Source: Eubacterium sp.
GTDB taxonomy: Bacteria > Bacillota > Clostridia > Oscillospirales > Acutalibacteraceae
Assembly (NCBI GenBank): GCA_017463985.1
Contig: JAFUEH010000020.1
Span: 83,298-147,297 of the forward strand
Length of the DNA stretch: 64,000 nucleotides
Direction: 5' to 3'
Shown: positions 18,165-26,861 of the stretch, piece by piece
Position numbering within the stretch: the first letter of the stretch is position 1
How the letters are laid out: the number at the start of each line of letters is the position of its first letter
Notes under the pieces: model-generated
Told to the model about the DNA's origin: nothing
What the model saw: only the letters and a program-made list of their open reading frames with translations
Database searches by the model: none
Program-made: the position numbers and the translations under genes

Positions 18165-18913
18165 TGAAAAGACTGCTGTTAACAATTAAATACGACGGCA
18201 CCGCCTATCATGGCTGGCAGGTGCAGCAGAATGCTCTTTCTGTTCAGGAGGCCTTTCAGGATGCTGTCGAGCAGGTGTTTGGCGCTCGTTTGGCTGTTAA
18301 GGGCTGCTCACGCACAGACAGCGGTGTTCACGCAAACGCTTATTGCCTGACGCTGGATACCGACATGAATATCACCTGTGACGGCGTTATCATGGCGCTG
18401 AATGCGAAGCTGCCGGACGATATTGCCGTGTCTGCCTGCCGCGAGGTACCGGACGACTTCCATCCCCGTTACAGCTGTACCGGCAAGCAATATCTTTATA
18501 AGCTGTATAACGGTTCGTCGCGCGACCCGTTCCTGCGCCATTATGCCTATTATTACCGACGGCCGGTGGATGTCGTTCGGCTGAACAGAGAGGCGCAGGC
18601 CTTCGTCGGCACGCATGATTTCGCCGCCTTTTGCTCCGTAAAAAGTGATGCGGAGGATACGGTGCGTACCGTCACGGCTGCACGCGTTTACCGTGAGGGA
18701 GAGCTGGTGCTGTTTGAATTTGAAGCTGACGGTTTTCTCTATAATATGGTCAGGATCATGGTTGGTACGCTCCTCTTTATCAACGAAGGCAAGATCAAAG
18801 ACGGGGAGCTGCGCGCGATCATCGATTCTAAGGACAGAGCCCGTGCCGGCAGAACAGCACAGCCGCAAGGGCTATATTTAAACAAAGTATTTTATCAATC
18901 GTTATCGGAGTAA
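18164..18913 (+). CDS. truA: tRNA pseudouridine(38-40) synthase
   Basis: A 249-residue TruA. It begins MKRLLLTIKYDGTAYHGWQVQ, has the catalytic Asp in CSRTDSGVHANAYCL near residue 52, the mid-protein FAAFCS and the C-terminal FLYNMVRIMVGTLLFINEGK. It modifies U38-U40 of the anticodon arm. The start at 18164 overlaps the ecfT stop, and the longer in-frame reading from 18020 is out of frame with and inside ecfT, so it is not used. The truA-after-ecfT order is common in Firmicutes. Confidence 0.96.
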   Translation: MKRLLLTIKYDGTAYHGWQVQQNALSVQEAFQDAVEQVFGARLAVKGCSRTDSGVHANAYCLTLDTDMNITCDGVIMALNAKLPDDIAVSACREVPDDFHPRYSCTGKQYLYKLYNGSSRDPFLRHYAYYYRRPVDVVRLNREAQAFVGTHDFAAFCSVKSDAEDTVRTVTAARVYREGELVLFEFEADGFLYNMVRIMVGTLLFINEGKIKDGELRAIIDSKDRARAGRTAQPQGLYLNKVFYQSLSE

Positions 18914-18916
18914 GCT

Positions 18917-20092
18917 ATGGCAAGTAATGAAAGAGAAAATGCGCGTAAAGAAAAAAAGCGTAAGGCGCAGCGCCGAACAAAAATTATATTGTGGGCGATT
19001 ATCCTGGCGATCGCGGTGGCCCTGGTTGTCATGAAAATTGCCGAGCTGGATTTTGCAGCCGTTAAGAGCCGTTATATTGACAAGGAAGGCAACGTGTCCG
19101 TTACGGCTAGTGCCGCCTATCCGTACAGCCTGGATTCCTCCAAAAATGTACGGATGGTGACGGAAAATGACAAGCTCTGCATACTGACCAGTGTATCGGT
19201 CACCGTGCTGAATCCAACGAACGGTACGCAGCTTTACAGCTTTAACCATGGCTATGCCAACCCGATCATGGATACCGCCGGTAACTATGTCTGCCTGTTC
19301 GATCAGGGCGCATACCGTTTGCGGCTGGATACACTGTCCGGCGCGGTGTATGAAACGAAAACCGATCTGCCGATCTTGACGGCAGCTGTGAGCCGCAGCG
19401 GCGACGTGATTTATGCTTCCCGTTCGTCTGATAATAAATCGACGGTCTTTGTGCTGGATTCTAAGCTGAAAAAACGCATGGAGCTGGAGGTCAATGAGGG
19501 CTATGTCGTATCTGCTGCGATCGACCCATCCGGCAAAAGGTGCGCCTACGCAGTGATCAATACGGAAAACGCCGTTTTAAAAACCACTGTATTTACGGTG
19601 AATGTCGGCTCCTCTGAGCCGGTTGCCTCCTTTGATTTCAGTGGGACGGAGCTGCTCGATATGCACTATTGCCGGTCGGATATGTATCTTGTTTGTGCGG
19701 ACGGAGTTTATACCGTTTCGTCTCAGAAAAAGCTGCAGCAGGCGATCGGCACGGAAGAGCAGGGCGTCAATACGGTATGCTATACCTATACGCCGAACGA
19801 TGAAATGCTTTATGTATATTCCGGCTATTCTGCTGCAAATGAGAACTGCTTGGTGCATATAAATTCATCGGGCAAGGAAAAGCTGTCCTTGGACCTGGTG
19901 CAAAAGCCAAAGGCGGTCAGTGCTGCTTCTAATGAAATTACGGTGCTGTTTCCGGACAGCGTCGCCGTGTATTCTTTAACGCGCGGCGAGGAGAAGGGAA
20001 CGTACGCGTGCGACGATTCGGTCAGCAGCGCTGTCAAGCTGTCCTCTAAGGTGTTTGTTTGCCGTCATCAGCTGATTGATATCATAGAATAG
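18917..20092 (+). CDS. DUF5711-like membrane-anchored beta-propeller protein
   Basis: A 391-residue protein. A basic N-terminus (ARKEKKRKAQRRTK) precedes one membrane helix (IILWAIILAIAVALVVMKIA). The rest is outside, with repeated short beta segments such as NDKLCILTSVSVTVLNPTNG, VCLFDQGAYRLRLDTLSG and SPSGKRCAYAVINTENA, suggesting a WD/PQQ-like propeller. This matches the pattern of the DUF5711 family of Clostridia, whose function is unknown. It sits 4 bp after truA and 8 bp before cvpA in the operon. Confidence 0.7.
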   Translation: MASNERENARKEKKRKAQRRTKIILWAIILAIAVALVVMKIAELDFAAVKSRYIDKEGNVSVTASAAYPYSLDSSKNVRMVTENDKLCILTSVSVTVLNPTNGTQLYSFNHGYANPIMDTAGNYVCLFDQGAYRLRLDTLSGAVYETKTDLPILTAAVSRSGDVIYASRSSDNKSTVFVLDSKLKKRMELEVNEGYVVSAAIDPSGKRCAYAVINTENAVLKTTVFTVNVGSSEPVASFDFSGTELLDMHYCRSDMYLVCADGVYTVSSQKKLQQAIGTEEQGVNTVCYTYTPNDEMLYVYSGYSAANENCLVHINSSGKEKLSLDLVQKPKAVSAASNEITVLFPDSVAVYSLTRGEEKGTYACDDSVSSAVKLSSKVFVCRHQLIDIIE

Positions 20093-20100
20093 GTGAGTGT

Positions 20101-20832
20101 GTGACAGTTTTAGGAATAACGTTTAATTATGTAGACCTCGCGATTGCCGACGTGGTCTTGGTGGCTGCCGTGATCGGCTTCTGCCGCGGTATCATCATTA
20201 ATATTATCAATTTTATCCGCCTGTCGGTCGGCGCCTTTCTCTGCTTCTTTGTGGCGGAAAACGCCTGTGTGCCGGTATATGAGTCGCTGGTCAAGCCGCG
20301 CCTCGTAACAGCCGTAGAGGCGCATATTGCCGCTGCGGCAGATCCGCAGGCCATCGCGGCGCAGGTAGCGGAATTCAACGGTCAGCTGCCCAAGGTGATT
20401 GCCGATAATGTCAACCTCGACGCGCTGGAGCTGTCCTCGGCTGACATCGCGGAAAGTATCGTCACCTCTGTGTTTGAACCGATCGTAACGGCACTGGTCA
20501 AGGGCGTGCTGTTTATCGCCGTCTTTCTTGTTTTCTTTCTCTTGACCGGCGTGTTGGTGCATTTTATCAGTAAAGCGCTGAACAAGAAAAATAAGACGAC
20601 CGGACGGACGTCAGCTGTGCGTAAGACAGACCGGGTGCTCGGTCTGCTGTTTGGTATTTTAAAATCGTGCGTGATTGTGCTTGCAATTGTCGCCGTTTTG
20701 ATGTATATTTTAGAGTTGAAGCCTGAGTTGGCTGTTGAAAGCCGTCTGTGGGAGCAGATCAGCTCCGCAAGGCTGGTAGGCCTTATCAATGAAATCAATC
20801 CATTTAATGCGATTACGGAGGGGTATATATGA
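20101..20832 (+). CDS. CvpA-family membrane protein
   Basis: A 243-residue membrane protein with a GTG start (GTGACAGTTTTAGG). The N-terminal motif VDLAIADVVLVAAVIGFCRG and the following hydrophobic segments fit the CvpA (colicin V production) family. Further membrane segments are near residues 135-160 and 190-215. There is an extended loop between residues 55 and 130, longer than in the short family members. No biochemical role is established. It overlaps pgsA by 4 bp (ATGA). Confidence 0.75.
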   Translation: MTVLGITFNYVDLAIADVVLVAAVIGFCRGIIINIINFIRLSVGAFLCFFVAENACVPVYESLVKPRLVTAVEAHIAAAADPQAIAAQVAEFNGQLPKVIADNVNLDALELSSADIAESIVTSVFEPIVTALVKGVLFIAVFLVFFLLTGVLVHFISKALNKKNKTTGRTSAVRKTDRVLGLLFGILKSCVIVLAIVAVLMYILELKPELAVESRLWEQISSARLVGLINEINPFNAITEGYI

Positions 20833-21533
20833 GCGAGTTAGAAAGCAAAGAAAAGCAGGTAACAGAAGAAAAACCGGAAGAGGGCTTTTTCTATAACTGG
20901 AATACGATCCCGAATTGGCTCTGTTTTCTTAGGATTGCGCTGATTCCTGTTTTTTCGGTATTGTTCATTAAGGATCATTTCCTTTGGGCAGTGATCGTGA
21001 TGGCGGTCGCGGCGTTGACAGATCTGTTTGACGGCAAAATTGCCAGAAAATTCAATATGGTTTCCAATCTTGGCAAGGCGCTCGACCCGATTGCAGACAA
21101 GCTGTCACAGATGGCCATCGTCTGTATTCTGATCTATAAATTCTGGGATGTCATGTATTTCAGAGTACTGCTGTTCCTGTTTATTGCCAAGGAACTGATA
21201 ATGCTCATCGGCGGCGGTCTGCTGCTTTTGAAGGGCTTACGTCCTGCGGCGGCGGAAATGATCGGCAAGGTGTCCACGACTGCTTTTTACATAAGCATGA
21301 TTTTAATTATCGCACTCGGCGGTGAAAATGCACCGCTTGCAGGCAAGTGGATCTTTCAACCGCTGCCGGAATGGCTGATGGTCGTATTGATTGTGATCTG
21401 CCTGATCTTGACCTTCGCGGCGCTGTTCAGCTACGTTCCCGGCTTCGTTAAGCAAATTAAAGAGAATAAAAAGTATGTCGATGAGGACAGATATTATAAG
21501 GATCAAAAAGAACATCAGCATGATGCTGAGTGA
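20829..21533 (+). CDS. pgsA: CDP-alcohol phosphatidyltransferase (PgsA-like)
   Basis: A 234-residue integral membrane enzyme, probably CDP-diacylglycerol--glycerol-3-phosphate 3-phosphatidyltransferase, the first step to phosphatidylglycerol. The CDP-alcohol transferase signature D-x2-DG-x2-AR-x8-G-x3-D-x3-D is complete in DLFDGKIARKFNMVSNLGKALDPIADK near residues 63-90. About five to six membrane helices surround it. It has a 25-residue charged N-terminal extension and a charged C-terminal tail. It overlaps cvpA by 4 bp. PgsA and other CDP-alcohol enzymes are hard to separate by sequence, so the exact substrate is inferred. Confidence 0.82.
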   Translation: MSELESKEKQVTEEKPEEGFFYNWNTIPNWLCFLRIALIPVFSVLFIKDHFLWAVIVMAVAALTDLFDGKIARKFNMVSNLGKALDPIADKLSQMAIVCILIYKFWDVMYFRVLLFLFIAKELIMLIGGGLLLLKGLRPAAAEMIGKVSTTAFYISMILIIALGGENAPLAGKWIFQPLPEWLMVVLIVICLILTFAALFSYVPGFVKQIKENKKYVDEDRYYKDQKEHQHDAE

Positions 21534-21555
21534 TTGCAGGAGAACACATTAATTC

Positions 21556-23877
21556 ATGAAACAACAACTTTGTTCACGCTGCGGCAAACGGCCGGCAGTT
21601 GTGTTTATTCAAAAAATGGATGAAAATAACCAGGTCACGCCTGAGGGGCTCTGTATTCAGTGCGCCAAGGAGCTGAATATCGGCCCGATCAAACAGATGA
21701 TCGATAAGCTTGGTATCAGCGACGAGGAACTGGAGGCCGCTTCGGAGCAGATGTCCGCCTTTATGGAAAATATGGACGATTTTAACTTTGACGACCTGGG
21801 CGATATGTTTAATCCGGAAAATGCGGACGGTGCGCAGACAATGCCCTTTGCCAACCTGTTTAACGGTGAGGGCGGCGAAGGAGACGACGCCTCTGTTGAT
21901 GCTGACGCAAAGCCAAAGCGTCATTCTAAAAAGCGTAAAAAGGGCGCTCCCGATGATAGCAGAAAGTTTTTGAACACCTATTGTAATAACCTGACAGACC
22001 CTGCCAAAAGCGGCAAGATCGATAACATTATCGGCCGGGAACAGGAAATTGAGCGTGCGGTGCAGATCCTGTGCCGCCGTACCAAGAATAACCCGTGCCT
22101 GATCGGTGAGCCCGGCGTCGGTAAAACAGCGATTGCTGAAGGACTTGCCATTAAGATTGCCAAGGGCGAGGTGCCTGCGCGACTGGCGGATAAAGAAATC
22201 TATCTGCTCGACCTGACGGCTTTAGTAGCCGGTACACAGTTCCGCGGCCAATTTGAGGGACGTATCAAGGGCTTGGTCGATGAGGTCAAGCACGAGGGCA
22301 ATATTATTCTGTTCATTGACGAGGTGCATAACCTGGTCGGTACCGGCGACAGCGAGGGCACGATGAATGCGGCGAATATTCTAAAGCCGGCATTGTCACG
22401 CGGTGAGATTCAGGTGATTGGCGCTACAACCTTCAATGAATACAGAAAGTATATTGAAAAGGACGCTGCCTTAGAGCGCCGTTTTCAGCCGATTAAAATT
22501 GAAGAGCCGTCGATTGACGACGCTTATAAAATGCTGCAGGGCATTAAAAAATATTATGAGGATTACCATCAGGTGCAGATCAGCGATACGTTGCTGTATA
22601 AGGCTGTGACAATGTCTGAGCGCTTTGTTACCGACCGTTATTTGCCGGACAAGGCGATCGATCTTCTTGACGAAGCCTGTACGGGTGCTAATTTGCGTAA
22701 TCCGGCGATCAGCCAGCTGCAGCTGTTGATTGAGCGCCAAAAGCTGCTGGAAAACGAGGTGGAGCTTCTCTCGAATCCGGACGATGGCGAAGAAATCGAC
22801 TACGAAAAAATTACTAAATGTAAAAGTGAGCTGATTCAAATCGAAAATCAGCTGCCTGCTGTGGAAGAAAAAGCGCAGGACAATCAGGTGCTCGAAGCGG
22901 ATCTTGCGAAGGTCATTTCGCTTTGGACCGGCATTCCTGCCGCAAAAATAGAGCAGGGCGACGTTCAAAAGCTGGCGCTCTTGGAGGATGAGCTGAAGGC
23001 GCATATTATCGGTCAGGATACCGCGATTGAAAAGATTGCAAACGCCGTACGCCGCGGCCGTATCCAGATCAGCCCTAAAAAGCGGCCGCAATCGTTTATC
23101 TTTGTCGGTCCTACTGGCGTCGGTAAAACGGAGCTGGTAAAACGGCTTGCCGACGCGCTCTTTGATTCGCCGGATAACCTGATCCGACTGGATATGAGCG
23201 AGTTTATGGAAAAATTCTCGGTATCCAGAATTATTGGCTCGCCACCGGGTTATATCGGCTATGACGATGCCGGCCAGCTGACGGAAAAGGTCAGACGTAA
23301 GCCGTATAGTGTGATCCTGTTTGACGAGATCGAAAAGGCCCATAAGGACGTCCTGAACATTCTTTTGCAGATTTTGGATGAAGGCCGTATTACCGATGCG
23401 CAGGGTAGGGTAGTGAACTTTGAAAATACAGTGATTATCATGACCTCTAACGCCGGTTCAACGGACGCTAACGCTGTTGGCTTCGGTAAATCGGAAAACG
23501 ATATGACCGAAGAAGTAACGATGAAGGCGCTGGAGCGCTTCCTGAGGCCGGAATTTATCGGCCGCGTGGATGAAATCATCATCTTCAACCACTTAACACA
23601 GGAAAACTTTGAAGCCATTGCCGGTCTAATGCTGGAGGAGCTCGTTCCTTCGCTAAAGGATAAGGGGATCACGCTGACCTTCGACGAGGCGGTGAAGTCA
23701 TGCTTGGCTGCCGAGGCATACGGATCAAAGAAGAACGCGCGCGCGCTCAGCGACGCTGTCAGACGTGAGGTGGAGGAGAAAATTGCCAACGCCATCGTGT
23801 TCCGTCATGACGAGGTAATCCGTACGATTGCCCTTACGGTCGATGAAAACGGAAAAATAGTCACTAAAATTAATTAA
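21556..23877 (+). CDS. Clp-family AAA+ unfoldase (ClpE/ClpC-like)
   Basis: A 773-residue class I Clp ATPase. It has an N-terminal zinc finger (CSRCGK at residue 5, CIQCAKEL near 37) as in ClpE, in place of the double-repeat N domain of ClpC. D1 has Walker [14 protein letters not shown] near 180 and Walker [12 protein letters not shown] near 255. A short UVR-like coiled linker ([26 protein letters not shown]) lies near 415-440. D2 has [12 protein letters not shown] near 520, and [17 protein letters not shown] follows. AVGFG near 638 resembles the ClpP-docking loop, so it is likely a ClpP partner. It is the last gene of the ruvC operon. No CIRCE or CtsR site was recognised in front of it, which would be unusual for a stress-induced clp gene. 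Confidence 0.88.
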   Translation: MKQQLCSRCGKRPAVVFIQKMDENNQVTPEGLCIQCAKELNIGPIKQMIDKLGISDEELEAASEQMSAFMENMDDFNFDDLGDMFNPENADGAQTMPFANLFNGEGGEGDDASVDADAKPKRHSKKRKKGAPDDSRKFLNTYCNNLTDPAKSGKIDNIIGREQEIERAVQILCRRTKNNPCLIGEPGVGKTAIAEGLAIKIAKGEVPARLADKEIYLLDLTALVAGTQFRGQFEGRIKGLVDEVKHEGNIILFIDEVHNLVGTGDSEGTMNAANILKPALSRGEIQVIGATTFNEYRKYIEKDAALERRFQPIKIEEPSIDDAYKMLQGIKKYYEDYHQVQISDTLLYKAVTMSERFVTDRYLPDKAIDLLDEACTGANLRNPAISQLQLLIERQKLLENEVELLSNPDDGEEIDYEKITKCKSELIQIENQLPAVEEKAQDNQVLEADLAKVISLWTGIPAAKIEQGDVQKLALLEDELKAHIIGQDTAIEKIANAVRRGRIQISPKKRPQSFIFVGPTGVGKTELVKRLADALFDSPDNLIRLDMSEFMEKFSVSRIIGSPPGYIGYDDAGQLTEKVRRKPYSVILFDEIEKAHKDVLNILLQILDEGRITDAQGRVVNFENTVIIMTSNAGSTDANAVGFGKSENDMTEEVTMKALERFLRPEFIGRVDEIIIFNHLTQENFEAIAGLMLEELVPSLKDKGITLTFDEAVKSCLAAEAYGSKKNARALSDAVRREVEEKIANAIVFRHDEVIRTIALTVDENGKIVTKIN

Positions 23878-23883
23878 AAACTC

Positions 23884-23912
23884 TTGACATTTCAGCGGAC
23901 ATTAGCTATAAT
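23884..23912 (+). promoter_or_regulatory. Consensus sigma-A promoter of the tRNA cluster
   Basis: Perfect TTGACA (23884-23889), 17 bp and perfect TATAAT (23907-23912), with tRNA-Gly starting 16 bp later. It begins 7 bp after the clp stop codon. Confidence 0.92.
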
Positions 23913-23920
23913 AATGTCCG
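23896..23920. promoter_or_regulatory. Perfect 9-bp inverted repeat over the tRNA -10 box
   Basis: CGGACATTA (23896-23904) and TAATGTCCG (23912-23920) are exact inverse complements flanking GCTATAA, so the arms bracket the -10 hexamer. It could be a terminator stem for the clp operon (followed by TTGATT, a poor T tract) or a protein-binding operator. Confidence 0.6.
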
Positions 23921-23928
23921 TTGATTGT

Positions 23929-24002
23929 GCGGGTGTAGTTCAATGGTAGAATCTCAGCCTTCCAAGCTGATTGCGTGGGTTCGATTCCCATCACCCGCTC
24001 CA
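23929..24002 (+). tRNA. tRNA-Gly (anticodon TCC)
   Basis: Acceptor GCGGGTG pairs with CACCCGC, discriminator T, encoded CCA at 24000-24002. The anticodon loop CTTCCAA gives TCC, and GTTCGATTC is the T loop. Confidence 0.96.
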
Positions 24003-24009
24003 AGGATAC

Positions 24010-24086
<77 letters not shown>

Positions 24087-24092
24087 GAATGT

Positions 24093-24170
24093 GGTGGGAT
24101 TGGCCTAGTTGGTTAGGGCGCCAGTTTGTGGCACTGGAGGTCATCAGTTCGACTCTGATATCCCACCCCA
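24093..24170 (+). tRNA. tRNA-His (anticodon GTG)
   Basis: Acceptor GTGGGAT pairs with ATCCCAC. The extra 5' G (24093) faces discriminator C, the identity element of tRNA-His. The anticodon loop TTGTGGC gives GTG, and CCA is encoded (24168-24170). Confidence 0.95.
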
Positions 24171-24194
24171 TTTTTTTATGCCCATTTCAACCAT

Positions 24195-24269
24195 TGGGGA
24201 GTAGCCAAGCGGTAAGGCACCGGACTTTGACTCCGTCATTCGTGGGTTCGAATCCCGCCTCCCCAGCCA
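24195..24269 (+). tRNA. tRNA-Gln (anticodon TTG)
   Basis: Acceptor TGGGGAG pairs with CTCCCCA, discriminator G, encoded CCA. The anticodon loop CTTTGAC gives TTG. Confidence 0.96.
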
Positions 24270-24270
24270 G

Positions 24271-24299
24271 AAAAAGCACTGCTTCGGCAGTGCTTTTTT
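24271..24299 (+). terminator. Terminator of the tRNA cluster
   Basis: Stem AAAAGCACTGC / GCAGTGCTTTT closed by a TTCG tetraloop and followed by T residues, directly after tRNA-Gln. Confidence 0.95.
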
Positions 24300-24540
24300 C
24301 AATGATGTGTTCCGCTGCACGGAACGTGAGGAGCCTACTTCAATTTTGTTGTACGGATATATGTTCGCTTAGTCGAAGTTTTATATCCTGTGTTAATAAT
24401 TTTGACAAAGGGCTCTAACAACCATACAACTGTCATTAATAAGCCGTGTTCCATTGCGAACGCGGCTTATTTAATATTGCGTATTACGAAATCTTTTTAA
24501 ATACAATTAAATTTTTGATTTTTTTTCATAACATCTCAAA
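24300..24540. other. Gene-free stretch between tRNA cluster and island
   Basis: No convincing reading frame here. It contains a small hairpin, GTTCCG / CGGAAC (24309-24314 with 24320-24325), the larger hairpin at 24439-24470, and A/T-rich DNA leading into the direct-repeat promoter at 24541. This is the left border of the accessory island. No copy of the tRNA-Gln 3' end was noticed at the far side. Confidence 0.6.
24439..24470 (+). terminator. Stable hairpin, terminator-like
   Basis: ATAAGCCGTGTTC (24439-24451) pairs with GAACGCGGCTTAT (24458-24470) over 13 bp with one G-U pair, followed by TTAATATT. No gene stop lies immediately upstream, so it may be a second insulating terminator. Confidence 0.5.
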
Positions 24541-24576
24541 TTTGTTATACATTTGTTATACGTCTTATGTTATACT
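24541..24576 (+). promoter_or_regulatory. SARP-type direct-repeat promoter 1 (STAS-SpoIIE-NRPS operon)
   Basis: Repeat 1 is TTTGTTATACA (24541-24551) and repeat 2 is TTTGTTATACG (24552-24562), an 11-bp period. Eight bp later comes TATACT (24571-24576). No -35 consensus sits at the right distance; that region is occupied by the repeats. A T-rich tract followed by CATAACATCTCAA lies upstream, as at the other three sites. Confidence 0.85.
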
Positions 24577-24627
24577 CTAAATTGGTTAGGTTTATAATTC
24601 TATAATGATGTTATTGGAGGAATGGAA

Positions 24628-24918
24628 ATGGACATCAAAAAAGAAATGAATACTTCAAAGGTTACGCTTTCACTGAAGGGATGGCTTGACACGCAGACAG
24701 CACCTGCACTTAAGGCGGAGCTGGATTCACTTGAAAGCAACATTACCGAGCTTGAAATTAACTGCGCTGAGTTGGAGTATATCTCTTCTGCAGGGATCAG
24801 GCAGCTGGTTGCCGCTCATACAAAGATGAACGGAAATCTTGCACTGAGCAACGTGTCTGCTGAGGTGATGTCCGTACTGAAAATGACGGGCATTAACAAT
24901 GTTTTGAAAATAAAATGA
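24628..24918 (+). CDS. STAS-domain anti-sigma factor antagonist
   Basis: A 96-residue stand-alone STAS domain of the SpoIIAA/RsbV type. The phosphorylatable serine lies in ELEYISSAGIRQLV near residue 53, and KGWLDTQTAPALKAELDS is the usual N-terminal helix region. Unphosphorylated STAS proteins bind HATPase-type partner kinases, and PP2C phosphatases reactivate them. The ATG at 24628 has TTGGAGG 7 bp upstream; the ATG at 24622 is too close to it. It overlaps the next gene by 4 bp and is the first gene after direct-repeat promoter 1. Confidence 0.9.
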   Translation: MDIKKEMNTSKVTLSLKGWLDTQTAPALKAELDSLESNITELEINCAELEYISSAGIRQLVAAHTKMNGNLALSNVSAEVMSVLKMTGINNVLKIK

Positions 24919-26861
24919 AAAAATCAGAGTCGATCAAAAAGAAAATATTAAAGCGATTTGTTGCGTCAACATTGATAATTGTTGTTATCGTATCGCTCTT
25001 TACGCTCGTGTCGGTGCATTTTTATACGGATCATAAATACCAAGACGAGGCGGAGAAAATGTCAACACTCGTCATTAACAGTGTTTTAGATGGCGTAAAT
25101 CTCTCTTCTCTTTCTCCTGAGAAGGATAATGAGGAGTATGAACGGGTGACAGACATTTTCCAAAATTTCTGCTCTGCTTACAGGTTACACTATATGTACC
25201 TTTATACGCTTGAGGACGGAATGATTGTAAGAAAGGTGATTGCTTCCGGTAACCCTGACGCTGCTCAAAAAGTAGAACATGATGGATTAATTGAGGGAAG
25301 GCGAGAGCCTGACGAATATGAAACAGCCATCATTTCGGGAAGATCAACCCAGGCAAGTTGGGAGGAAAATAACCGATACGGTAATGTGCGTTGCTTTCTT
25401 TTCGGCATATATGATAGTGACGGAAGCCTGAAAGGCTTTCTCGGAATTGATTATACCGAATCGGATATTGCAGGCTATGTAGCCAGAAGTACAGTGGTGA
25501 TTGTTGCCATACTCGTTATACTTCTTGCGGTAATATTCAAAACGGAATACCGAACCCTCAATAAAAATATCTTTGAGCCTGTCAGTGAAATTTCTGATAA
25601 GATGAGCTGCTTTGCCTCTGAACGCGGGAATACCGGCGAGCCGCTGAAAACAGAAGCAGGCGCGGAAATTCAAAGTATTGTCAGCTCGTTTGAAAAAATG
25701 TCGGTAGATATTGAAAACTACGTTGATAACATTGAAAGTCTTACCGAGGAGCGGGCGAAGGCAGACGCCATGATGGAGGCTGCCAGGAAAATCCAAATGG
25801 GCTTTGTACCTGCCGTGCTTGAGCGCAACTGTGTAAGCGCGGGAATATATGCTATCGAAAGCCCTGCCAAAGCCGTTGGCGGTGATTTTTATGATTGCTT
25901 TGTCAAGGACGGATATTTGTTTGGCGTTGTGGGCGATGTTTCGGAAAAAGGAATTTCCGCTGCGCTCTTTATGGTGGTGCTGAAATCTAAAATATCGGAT
26001 TATATGAAAGCCGGCTTGTCGCCTGCAGAAGCACTGCTCGCGGTCAATGATGAGATGTCGCAGCAAAATCCCGAGGGGATGTTTGCAACAGCGTTTGCTT
26101 TTAAGCTGAATTTATCCGGCGGAGAAATGACCTTTGCCAACGCAGGTCACAACAGACCGATTATCATTTCGTCCAATACGCATTATCTTGATATGAACAG
26201 CGGTATGTTGCTTGGCTTAATGAAGGGAATACCCGTGAAAGACGAAACGCTTTGCCTGAAGCCTTCGGATTCCATCCTGATCTATACCGACGGTGTGACA
26301 GAGGCTGTTAATAAAAGCAAGGAGTTTTTCGGAGAAGAAAGGCTGATTTCCTTGCTGAAAGGCAATGAAGTCAAAAAGCCTAAGGATATTTCAGCGCTGA
26401 TTAAGACGCGTGTTGACGAATTTCAATCAGACGGAGAGCAGTTTGACGACATAACCGTTTTCAGCCTTCAATATTACGGCTGTGCAGCATTAACATTGTC
26501 GCCAGAGCTTTCAGCCTTTGACGAAATAACAGATAATGTTTTCTGCAGACTAGGTTGTCACGAGGCGACAAGGAAAATGCTTCTCGCCTGCGAGGAAATA
26601 TTTGTGAATATTTGCAGCTATGCTGAAGCGACGGAGGTAAAAGTAAAAATAGAGGATGAAAAAGGCGATGTTGCCATCATGTTTTCAGACAACGGCTCGC
26701 CCTTTAATCCTCTGGAATACGACAAAACAAAAACATTTGAGGAGCTTGCTGGCGGCGGCATGGGGATTTCTATGGTAAAGCAGCTTGCAAAGGAAATCAG
26801 CTATCGCTATGAAAACAGTAAAAATACTCTGAAAATGGTTTTCAGTAACGGAGGTAAGTAA
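24915..26861 (+). CDS. Membrane SpoIIE/RsbU-type phosphatase fused to an HATPase domain
   Basis: A 648-residue sensor. One membrane helix near residue 15-35 is followed by an external Cache-like domain (to about 190), a second helix (STVVIVAILVILLAVIF) and a short HAMP/coiled segment. The PP2C-type SpoIIE domain starts at about residue 290 (ARKIQMGFVPAVL, AVGGDFYDCFV, VVGDVSEKGISAALFM, NAGHNRPI). The C-terminal HATPase_c (about 525-648) has LLACEEIFVNICSYA, FSDNGSPFNPL and GGGMGISMVKQLA. So it carries both the phosphatase and the partner-kinase activities expected to act on STAS proteins. It overlaps the STAS gene and is immediately adjacent (0 bp) to the NRPS gene, implying coupling. Confidence 0.9.
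   Translation: MKKSESIKKKILKRFVASTLIIVVIVSLFTLVSVHFYTDHKYQDEAEKMSTLVINSVLDGVNLSSLSPEKDNEEYERVTDIFQNFCSAYRLHYMYLYTLEDGMIVRKVIASGNPDAAQKVEHDGLIEGRREPDEYETAIISGRSTQASWEENNRYGNVRCFLFGIYDSDGSLKGFLGIDYTESDIAGYVARSTVVIVAILVILLAVIFKTEYRTLNKNIFEPVSEISDKMSCFASERGNTGEPLKTEAGAEIQSIVSSFEKMSVDIENYVDNIESLTEERAKADAMMEAARKIQMGFVPAVLERNCVSAGIYAIESPAKAVGGDFYDCFVKDGYLFGVVGDVSEKGISAALFMVVLKSKISDYMKAGLSPAEALLAVNDEMSQQNPEGMFATAFAFKLNLSGGEMTFANAGHNRPIIISSNTHYLDMNSGMLLGLMKGIPVKDETLCLKPSDSILIYTDGVTEAVNKSKEFFGEERLISLLKGNEVKKPKDISALIKTRVDEFQSDGEQFDDITVFSLQYYGCAALTLSPELSAFDEITDNVFCRLGCHEATRKMLLACEEIFVNICSYAEATEVKVKIEDEKGDVAIMFSDNGSPFNPLEYDKTKTFEELAGGGMGISMVKQLAKEISYRYENSKNTLKMVFSNGGK

Noticed and set aside
24195-24600. 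Integration of the whole island at tRNA-Gln
   Set aside because: I found no integrase gene and no repeat of the tRNA-Gln 3' end at the right side of the island, so a tRNA-targeted insertion is not supported.
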